This document shows positions 4,358 through 9,803 of a DNA stretch of 9,803 nucleotides, in pieces. The DNA comes from XYD1-FULL-44-32 sp964433715 (GTDB taxonomy: Bacteria; Patescibacteriota; Minisyncoccia; Phycocordibacterales; XYD1-FULL-46-19), in contig CAYSSL010000021.1 in assembly GCA_964433715.1 (NCBI GenBank), positions 1 through 9,803 of the forward strand. Direction: 5' to 3'. The notes beneath the pieces were generated by a model, which saw only the letters and a list, made by a program, of their open reading frames with translations, did not search any database and had not been told where the DNA came from. Position numbers and translations under genes: made by a program. The first letter of the stretch is position 1. Each line of letters starts with the position of its first letter.

Positions 4358-5668
4358 ATGAAAATCAAGACGACTAATCAGCCTTTTTTGCTTCTTTTGG
4401 GGGACATTGTCGTCCTCCTTTTATCTCTGTGGCTTACTTTATTTGTCCGTTATGCCAAATTTCCTTCGGCTGATGTTTATTTTGATCACCTGGCGCCGTT
4501 TTCCATAATCTTTGGTATCTGGATTGTGGTTTATTTTATCTATGATTTATATGGCAATCAGACAACCATTTTGCAAAGCAAGCTTTCGGGCTTGATGCTG
4601 AACGCCCACGTTGTAAATAGTATAACCGCTTTAGCTTTCTTCTATTTTATTCCTTATTTCTCAATTACCCCAAAGACTAATCTTTTTATATTTTTAATTG
4701 TTTCTTTTGTCATTTTAGAGTTGTGGCGGCGCCAATTGGTATTTATTATTATGCGTCGCGTCGAAGAAACCATTTTATTTACTGCTGCCGGCAAAGAGGC
4801 TGAAGAATTAATCGGTGAATTTAAGTCTAACGCTTTATATCAAGTTAGAATTATTTCTGAACCAAATTTTGACCAAAAGAGTTTAGAAAAAGAAAATAAC
4901 CCGATTGTAGTTATCAATACTCACGATGCCGCCAGCTCGTCTTTTGTGGAGTTTTATCACATGCTTTTTAGTGGTGTTAGATTTGTTACTCTTGATAACT
5001 TATATGAATCAATATTTGGCCGTGTGCCAATATCTAGTATTTCCGAGCGTTGGTTTTTAGAGTCAATTTCTAATGAAAGCCGTCTATTGTTTGAATTTCT
5101 AAAGCGAGTAATGGATGTATTAATTAGTTTGTCGCTCGGTCTTGTTTCGCTCATTTTTTACCCATTTATTATTGTGGCCATAAAGCTAGATGACGGTGGC
5201 GATATTTTTATTAGACCAGAGCGGATTGGAGAGAATAATCAGCCGATAAAGCTACTTAAATTTCGCACGATGACTATCGGTAATGACGGTGGTCATTGGG
5301 GTACAATAGAAAATAAGGTAACCAAGGTCGGGACCTTTTTGCGCCAATCCCGCCTTGATGAACTGCCTCAGTTGTGGAATGTGTTAAAGGGTGACCTGTC
5401 TCTTGTCGGCCCTCGTCCAGAGTTTGCTCCGGCAGTTAAAAAGTATAGTGAGGAAATAAAATATTATAATATCCGTCATTTAGTTAAGCCGGGCCTTTCT
5501 GGGTGGGCTCAAATTTATGGTGAACAACCACATCATGGTATTGGTATAGAAGAAACAAAAAATAAATTGTCCTATGATTTGTATTATATAAAACACCGAA
5601 GCATTTTACTTGATATAAAGATTGCTCTAAAAACTGTCCGCATCTTGCTGTCTCGTAGTGGTATCTAA
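4358..5668 (+). CDS. Polyprenyl-phosphate sugar-1-phosphate transferase (polyPGT family)
   Basis: Such enzymes start glycan synthesis by moving a sugar-1-phosphate from a nucleotide sugar to undecaprenyl phosphate at the cytoplasmic membrane. The 436-residue protein has the long WbaP-like layout: four to five N-terminal membrane segments (about 9-30, 47-65, 83-103, 108-130), a Rossmann-like middle region (138-240), a reentrant membrane helix (about 252-275) and the catalytic domain. Key features are KFRTM (301-305), the catalytic Asp-Glu pair D334-E335 in RLDELPQLWN, VGPRPE (350-355) and KPGLSGWAQI (377-386). The frame is open upstream to a TTG at 4271, but ATG 4358 is preferred: it gives the standard N-terminus, has a -10 box just upstream and avoids overlap with the divergent gene. 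folD follows after eight bases. The transferred sugar cannot be predicted. Confidence 0.94.
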   Translation: MKIKTTNQPFLLLLGDIVVLLLSLWLTLFVRYAKFPSADVYFDHLAPFSIIFGIWIVVYFIYDLYGNQTTILQSKLSGLMLNAHVVNSITALAFFYFIPYFSITPKTNLFIFLIVSFVILELWRRQLVFIIMRRVEETILFTAAGKEAEELIGEFKSNALYQVRIISEPNFDQKSLEKENNPIVVINTHDAASSSFVEFYHMLFSGVRFVTLDNLYESIFGRVPISSISERWFLESISNESRLLFEFLKRVMDVLISLSLGLVSLIFYPFIIVAIKLDDGGDIFIRPERIGENNQPIKLLKFRTMTIGNDGGHWGTIENKVTKVGTFLRQSRLDELPQLWNVLKGDLSLVGPRPEFAPAVKKYSEEIKYYNIRHLVKPGLSGWAQIYGEQPHHGIGIEETKNKLSYDLYYIKHRSILLDIKIALKTVRILLSRSGI

Positions 5669-5676
5669 AACATCTT

Positions 5677-6477
5677 ATGGAGACCAAAATTATTAATGGT
5701 AAAGAAATTGCCGACTTGGTTAAACGCCGCGTCCAAAAGGAGTTGGCTACCTTGCCGCGTTTGTCTTTGGCTGTCTTGATGGTTGGTGACAATCCGGTGT
5801 CTGAGCGATATGTTCAGGTTAAAGCTCGTTTGGGCGAAGAGTTGGGGGTAGATGTCCGTGTTTATCAATATGAAGAATCAATTGAGGTTGAAGAATTAAA
5901 GGCGGAGATTGAGAAAATATCTATCAATAAAGAAATTGATGGTCTTATTTTGCAGTTACCTCTACCGCCCCTTTTTCCGACTGACGATATTTTGTCTATT
6001 ATTCCCTCCCACAAAGACGTAGATGCTTTGTCGCTTGATCCTCTGGTGTTATCACCCGTTGTCGGTTCAGTGGAAGAAATAATAAATCTAGCGGGGGTAA
6101 AATTAGATGGCTTGTCTGCTACTGTTGTTGGTCGTGGTCGTCTGGTTGGCCGTCCAGTGGCGGTTTGGCTAGCTTCAAAAGGTGTGAATGTTTCTCAAGT
6201 GTTGTCGGTAGAAAACGAGAAGGACAAATTAAAAATGGCTGACTTGGTGGTAACGGGAGTAGGAAAGCCTAATATTATTAAACCTGATTATTTAAAATCG
6301 GGTGTTGTTTTAATTGACGCCGCCACCAGTGAAGACGGTGGTCGTTTGCGCGGTGATGCTGACCCGGCCTGTGCTTTGGTGGCTTCGGTCTTTACGCCAG
6401 TACCGGGTGGGGTGGGGCCGATTACTTTAGTTAAATTGTTTGATAATCTGGTTCAGCTAGCCAAGCGTCACCATTAA
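5677..6477 (+). CDS. folD: FolD: methylene-THF dehydrogenase / methenyl-THF cyclohydrolase (divergent)
   Basis: FolD interconverts 5,10-methylene-, 5,10-methenyl- and 10-formyl-tetrahydrofolate in the cytosol, feeding purine, thymidylate and formyl-Met supply. The 266 residues are slightly short for the family (about 280-300). The catalytic set is present: Tyr45 and Lys49 in SERYVQVKA, Gln93 in LQLPLP, Asp116 in KDVD. The C-terminal TPVPGGVGPIT (240-250) is well kept. The protein departs from the family in places. The usual PCTPxG motif is SPVVGS (126-131), GRSxIVGxP is GRGRLVGRP (152-160), and KDVDG is KDVDA. Nucleotide preference may therefore differ, but the substrate lysine and its partners argue for an active enzyme. 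It lies eight bases after the sugar transferase gene with no promoter evident, so it is probably co-transcribed although functionally unrelated. Confidence 0.92.
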   Translation: METKIINGKEIADLVKRRVQKELATLPRLSLAVLMVGDNPVSERYVQVKARLGEELGVDVRVYQYEESIEVEELKAEIEKISINKEIDGLILQLPLPPLFPTDDILSIIPSHKDVDALSLDPLVLSPVVGSVEEIINLAGVKLDGLSATVVGRGRLVGRPVAVWLASKGVNVSQVLSVENEKDKLKMADLVVTGVGKPNIIKPDYLKSGVVLIDAATSEDGGRLRGDADPACALVASVFTPVPGGVGPITLVKLFDNLVQLAKRHH

Positions 6478-6487
6478 TCTGCAGTCC

Positions 6488-6515
6488 TTGCTTTTTGAGA
6501 TACCAATACTATAAT
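6488..6515 (+). promoter_or_regulatory. Promoter of the secD-secF-SIMPL unit
   Basis: TTGCTT (6488-6493) and TATAAT (6510-6515) are separated by 16 bases, a good housekeeping-sigma match. The -10 ends eight bases before ATG 6524, so the predicted start (about 6522) gives an essentially leaderless mRNA. Confidence 0.72.
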
Positions 6516-6523
6516 AGCGAGCA

Positions 6524-7897
6524 ATGACTTCATATAGAATAAGTGCTATTTTCTTGGTGATTTTTGGGGTAGCTTTGGGCTACTTTTTATATTCATCAGA
6601 ATTAGGAACAGGTATTTTTCCTCAACGGACTTTTAAGCTTGGTCTTGATTTATCTGGTGGTACTCATCTGGTTTACAAAGCTGACGTGTCTGATATTCCT
6701 AGTGGTGAGGTAGGCGAGGCGATGTCCGCTTTGAAAGAAGTAATAGAGCGTCGAATCAATGTTTTTGGAGTATCCGAGCCTATTATTCAAGTAGAGTCTA
6801 GTGGTTTTGGTGCTGACGCTTCTAATAAATTAATAGTGGAGTTGCCGGGTGTGACCAATATTGATGAAGCGCGGGCGGTAATAAGTAAAACCCCTCGTCT
6901 GGAGTTTAAGGTGGAGGCTAAAAAGGGCGAGTCCGCTTTGCAGATAACGCCAGATATGATTAAAGATGGCACCCTTAATCTAGGACAAGCGGCTATTACT
7001 GCTAGTCAGTACAAAGATTCTGGTTTAACTGGTAAATATCTCAAACGAGCTCAAGTGTCTTTCCCTTCCAATCAGGCTGGTGGTGTGCCAACTGGTCCTA
7101 TGGTTTTGGTAGAATTTACACCCGAGGGCCGCGATCTATTTGCCAAAATTACAAAGGAGAATTTAGGTAAAACGGTTGGTATTTTCTTGGATGGTGAAAT
7201 GATTTCAGCACCAACGGTTCAAGAGGAAATAGCCAACGGACAGGCACAAATTACGGGCAATTTTACTATTGAAGAAGCTAAGAGCTTGGTGCGTGATCTT
7301 AATTTAGGAGCCTTGCCGGTACCTATTACTTTAGATTCTTCCGAAACTATTGGACCAACTCTAGGAGCGGATGTTTTGGAACAGGGGATTATGGCTGGAC
7401 TAATTGGTTTCTTGGCTTTGGCTTTGTTTATGATTCTTTGGTATCGACTACCGGGGGTTGTTGCTGTCTTTGCTCTTATTCTTTATGTTTTGATTATCTT
7501 GGCAATATTCAAATTGTTGCCGGTTACTATTACCGCCGCTGGTATCGCCGGACTAATCTTGTCTATTGGTATAGCGGTTGACGCCAATGTTCTTATTTTT
7601 GAACGACTTAAAGAAGAAATGTCTGCTGGTCACTCTATTCCCGAGGCCACCAAAGAGGGCTTTGCTCGTGCTTGGTTGTCTATTAGGGACTCAAACTTGT
7701 CCGGTATAATCTCTGCTTTAGTTTTGTTTTGGTTCGGCACCAGTTTGATTAAGGGTTTTGCCCTCACTCTTTTGATTGGTATTGTGGTTAGTATGTTTAG
7801 TGCTATTACGGTTACTCGGACGTTTTTGTTTGCTCTTGGTGTTAAACATAAAACTAAATTGTCGACCTTCTTATTTAGTAATGGTCTAAAGAAATAA
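6524..7897 (+). CDS. secD: Protein translocase subunit SecD
   Basis: SecD joins SecF in the membrane and uses the ion gradient to pull exported proteins through SecYEG. The protein has 457 residues, shorter than E. coli SecD (615) and lacking the extra N-terminal part of the periplasmic domain, as in many compact genomes. TM1 is at about 5-24. LGLDLSGGTHLVY (39-51) is the conserved D1 motif. The P1 domain ends with FTPEGRDLFAKIT (198-210), VGIFLDGEMISAPTV (218-232) and the ARDLN-like VRDLNLGALP (256-265). Five more membrane segments follow, with IGPTLGAD (276-283) before TM2 and the proton-path Asp353 in AVDANVLIFERLKEE. ATG 6524 is preferred because TATAAT ends eight bases upstream. secF starts one base after the stop. 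Confidence 0.96.
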   Translation: MTSYRISAIFLVIFGVALGYFLYSSELGTGIFPQRTFKLGLDLSGGTHLVYKADVSDIPSGEVGEAMSALKEVIERRINVFGVSEPIIQVESSGFGADASNKLIVELPGVTNIDEARAVISKTPRLEFKVEAKKGESALQITPDMIKDGTLNLGQAAITASQYKDSGLTGKYLKRAQVSFPSNQAGGVPTGPMVLVEFTPEGRDLFAKITKENLGKTVGIFLDGEMISAPTVQEEIANGQAQITGNFTIEEAKSLVRDLNLGALPVPITLDSSETIGPTLGADVLEQGIMAGLIGFLALALFMILWYRLPGVVAVFALILYVLIILAIFKLLPVTITAAGIAGLILSIGIAVDANVLIFERLKEEMSAGHSIPEATKEGFARAWLSIRDSNLSGIISALVLFWFGTSLIKGFALTLLIGIVVSMFSAITVTRTFLFALGVKHKTKLSTFLFSNGLKK

Positions 7898-7898
7898 T

Positions 7899-8792
7899 AT
7901 GTTTGTCGTAAAATATCGATCTGTATTTTATACTGTCGCTGCTCTAATGATTGTTGCTTCGGTTTTTGCTATTTCTGTTTTTGGTCTCAATTTGGGTATT
8001 GATTTTAAAGGGGGAAGTATTTTGGAGGGTACATATGAAAATGGTCGTCCAGACATTGTGGCGATTAGAGCTTCGCTAGCTAAGACCGAATTTTCTGATG
8101 CTCAAGTTCAGCCGGCCGGAGAAGATGGAATAATTGTTCGCCTGCCGGCTATTGAGGCTGACAAAGAACAAGCTTTAAAATCGGCATTGGCTATTAGCAC
8201 AACATCACCGCTTACTATTGGTCGCCTGAGCTCTATTGGCCCAACGATTTCTAGTGAGTTGGCCGATCGAAGTCTTATTGCTATTGCTTTGGTGGTTGTC
8301 CTGATAGTTTTGTTTATTGCCTTTGCTTTTCGTCATGTGTCGGAACCGGTTCGGTCGTGGAAATATGGTGTTATTGCATTAGTTGCTCTAGCTCACGATA
8401 TTATTATTCCCACCGGTGTCTTCGCCGTTTTGGGCCACTTTTATGGCATAGAAATAGACGCCCTTTATCTGACAGCTATCCTGACGATTTTGGGTATATC
8501 TATTCATGACACGATTGTGGTGTTTGATCGTATTCGTGAAAATTTAAAAAAGAAAATCGCTCCTCATTTTGAAGACGTTGTTGGTTTAAGTTTGAGCCAG
8601 ACCTTTGCTCGTTCAATCAATACTTCTCTTACGGTCATTATTGTTTTATTGGCCCTGTATTTCTTGGGTGGTAATACGACTCAAAATTTTGCCTTAGCTT
8701 TAATGATTGGTATGGCAGTGGGTACCTACTCTTCTATTTTTATCGCTTCGCCTTTGTTGGTGACTTGGAATAAAATTAGTAGTAAATTATAA
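7899..8792 (+). CDS. secF: Protein translocase subunit SecF
   Basis: SecF is the partner of SecD in the proton- or sodium-driven export complex. The 297-residue length is normal. TM1 (about 9-30) is followed by LGIDFKGGS (32-40), the SecF counterpart of the D1 motif; the short periplasmic domain runs to about 120 and ends in IGPTIS. Five further membrane segments follow, with AHDIII (165-170) and the TM4 motif ISIHDTIVVFDRIREN (200-215) containing Asp204 and Asp210. The residue before Asp204 is His203; most SecF proteins have Asn there (NDT/NDS), a minor but visible change. The gene starts one base after secD, so the two are co-transcribed and possibly translationally coupled. No ribosome-binding sequence is visible. 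Confidence 0.96.
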   Translation: MFVVKYRSVFYTVAALMIVASVFAISVFGLNLGIDFKGGSILEGTYENGRPDIVAIRASLAKTEFSDAQVQPAGEDGIIVRLPAIEADKEQALKSALAISTTSPLTIGRLSSIGPTISSELADRSLIAIALVVVLIVLFIAFAFRHVSEPVRSWKYGVIALVALAHDIIIPTGVFAVLGHFYGIEIDALYLTAILTILGISIHDTIVVFDRIRENLKKKIAPHFEDVVGLSLSQTFARSINTSLTVIIVLLALYFLGGNTTQNFALALMIGMAVGTYSSIFIASPLLVTWNKISSKL

Positions 8793-8799
8793 TTGACTC

Positions 8800-9531
8800 A
8801 TGATTAAGAAAACGTCTGACCTCTTAGTGAGAATAAAAAACGTTCTCATTATTGTTATATTGGTTATTATTTTGTTTTTTGTAGTCATCGCTTTGTTTGG
8901 AGCTTTCGGGGTAAAAATATTGCCAGAGGCTCCGGCTTCTCAAGAAATTACGGTAGTGGGCGTGATCGAAAAGTTTATTGTGCCTAAAGATATTCAGTTT
9001 ACTCTCGTTGTTGCAGTCAATGGACCAACAACGGATTCTGCTTCGATTCAGGCTTCATCCTACCTGGTTGAACTTAAAAAAGAGCTGGTGAAGATCGGTA
9101 TTCCAGAAACGGATATTATATCGGGAGATGTCCAGACATATCAGGCTGGCACAAACAGCTATCGATCGACTCGGACTGTGACGGCCGGAGTTTCATCTAT
9201 AGAGCAGGCTAAGAAAGTTATGGATCTAAACGAACTATGGTCAGTAGTAAGAGTCAATCAGGTCAGAGATTTTGAAAACCCTATTCTAGGGGATGAGATT
9301 TTAGGGGAATTAAGGCAAGAGGCAATTGAGGAGGCTCAGTCGGAGGCCGAAAGATTGGCTGTCGAACTAGGAGGGAAGGTGCGCAAGGTTAAGAACTTCA
9401 AAGGTGATGCCAAAATTCTTCCCTATAAAAAGGTGTCAACAGAAGATGCTCGGAAGCTAGATGATGTATCGGAGAAGTTGGGCTATTATGCTGTATACAC
9501 AGCCTCCGTCACCTACAGAATGGATTTCTAA
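8800..9531 (+). CDS. Membrane-anchored SIMPL-domain (DUF541) protein
   Basis: The 243-residue protein has a basic N-terminus and one membrane segment (about 14-38); the rest should be extracytoplasmic. From residue 48 it follows the SIMPL pattern: ITVVGVIEKFIVPKDIQFTL (50-69), a helix with ELKKELVKIGIPETDI (91-106), and a late helix AIEEAQSEAERLAVELGGKV (175-194) followed by a final beta strand. It is close to the usual SIMPL length. The biochemical role of SIMPL proteins is generally unclear (envelope or stress-related in studied members), so none is claimed. It starts seven bases after secF and is followed by a terminator, so it is the last gene of the secDF unit. That position suggests shared expression rather than proven function. 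Confidence 0.88.
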   Translation: MIKKTSDLLVRIKNVLIIVILVIILFFVVIALFGAFGVKILPEAPASQEITVVGVIEKFIVPKDIQFTLVVAVNGPTTDSASIQASSYLVELKKELVKIGIPETDIISGDVQTYQAGTNSYRSTRTVTAGVSSIEQAKKVMDLNELWSVVRVNQVRDFENPILGDEILGELRQEAIEEAQSEAERLAVELGGKVRKVKNFKGDAKILPYKKVSTEDARKLDDVSEKLGYYAVYTASVTYRMDF

Positions 9532-9540
9532 AAAAAGAGG

Positions 9541-9586
9541 TTTGAACCAAAAAAATGGCTTAAAATGGCCATTTTTTTGGTTCAAA
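9541..9586. terminator. Bidirectional terminator between the secDF unit and 16S
   Basis: TTTGAACCAAAAAAATGGC (9541-9559) is perfectly complementary to 9568-9586, giving a 19-bp stem with an 8-nt loop. The inner part, AATGGC/GCCATT followed by a T-run, is a standard intrinsic terminator. The mirrored A tract makes it work on the opposite strand too. It begins ten bases after the SIMPL stop and shields the 16S promoter from read-through. Confidence 0.85.
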
Positions 9587-9594
9587 GCGCCGGC

Positions 9595-9622
9595 TTGACA
9601 ATCGCTTTCCTTCCTATATAAT
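9595..9622 (+). promoter_or_regulatory. Strong 16S rRNA promoter
   Basis: A perfect TTGACA (9595-9600) and a perfect TATAAT (9617-9622) are separated by 16 bases. The predicted start is about 9629, about 113 bases before 16S. It begins nine bases after the terminator. It is the best promoter in the window, as expected for rRNA. Confidence 0.9.
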
Positions 9623-9628
9623 GCTCCC

Positions 9629-9741
9629 TGTAACCTACTTAAAGGTAGGTTCGTGTTTTCTTTAGACCTTTGAAAATTGAAGATTGAAGATCCAAATACG
9701 CAAAACAAAGTTTCTGATTTTTTCCAGTGTTCCGTTTATCT
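9629..9741 (+). other. 16S rRNA leader (pre-16S region)
   Basis: This is the transcribed leader between the promoter and mature 16S. It contains a 7-bp hairpin (AACCTAC 9632-9638 with GTAGGTT 9645-9651), then CCTTTGAAAATTGA (9667-9680), which resembles the CTTTGAAAACTGA boxA-like antitermination sequence found before rRNA in Firmicutes. Three heptads TTGAARA follow one another at 9670-9690. The left strand of a 16S processing stem is probably here, but its partner lies beyond the window. Confidence 0.55.
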
Positions 9742-9803
9742 TTTTTCGAGAGTTTGATCTTGGCTCAGGATGAACGCTGGCGACGTGGATAAGGCATGCA
9801 AGT
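9742..9803 (+). rRNA. 16S rRNA, 5' end (partial)
   Basis: AGAGTTTGATCTTGGCTCAG (9749-9768) is the universal 16S 5' sequence (E. coli positions 8-27), followed by GATGAACGCTGGCGACGTGG and GCATGCAAGT. Setting the mature end about seven bases before AGAGTTTG gives 9742. The gene runs off the right edge. The sequence fits a CPR-type 16S, but 62 nt are too few to place it. Confidence 0.96.

Noticed and set aside
875..9531. Alternative genetic code with TGA read as glycine (as in some CPR lineages)
   Set aside because: All nine genes are full length with standard reading and end in TAA or TAG. No gene is broken by TGA, although TGA is not used as a stop in this small sample.
1..9803. CRISPR array, insertion sequence, phage or defence island
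   Set aside because: No spaced direct repeats, transposase, integrase or known defence genes; the coding block is housekeeping and envelope functions.

Overview
The window looks like chromosome from a Patescibacteria/CPR bacterium, most likely of the Parcubacteria type. The reasons are moderately low GC, very compact spacing, no recognisable Shine-Dalgarno sequence before any gene, -10 boxes placed almost on top of start codons, a short 5S rRNA, GC-rich palindromes inserted in RNA regions, and compact versions of RodA, SecD, SecF and FolD. The phylum call is inference from gene style; only 62 nt of 16S are present.

Layout. Positions 1-45 are the 3' end of a 23S rRNA gene. A spacer with an 11-bp hairpin follows, then a complete tRNA (169-246) enclosed by a perfect 19-bp inverted repeat, a normal short 5S rRNA (311-416), and a strong intrinsic terminator (431-468). 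Next is a second, abnormal 5S-like copy (555-736) carrying GC-rich hairpin insertions and followed by its own terminator. The coding part starts at 875: a membrane-anchored Cys-motif protein with two probable beta-sandwich domains, rodA, and a small nucleotidyltransferase, all on plus. A GT-B glycosyltransferase on minus (3166-4305) converges on these. It is divergent from a polyprenyl-phosphate sugar-1-phosphate transferase (4358-5668), which is followed by folD. A separate promoter then drives secD-secF-SIMPL protein. A perfect 19-bp hairpin terminator closes that unit, and a near-consensus promoter (TTGACA-16-TATAAT) starts a 16S rRNA gene whose first bases end the window.

How it fits together. 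RodA, the glycosyltransferase and the sugar-phosphate transferase are envelope functions (cell-wall elongation and surface glycan assembly on a polyprenyl carrier). SecDF powers late steps of protein export. FolD supplies one-carbon folates. The protein-coding block is sandwiched between the end of a 23S-tRNA-5S unit and the start of a 16S gene in the same orientation, so the genome has either two rRNA operons in tandem or an unlinked 16S.

Most notable are three items: the tRNA, which has a serine-type GCU anticodon on a short-variable-loop, glycine-like body; the hairpin-invaded second 5S; and the consistent leaderless-type promoter geometry.
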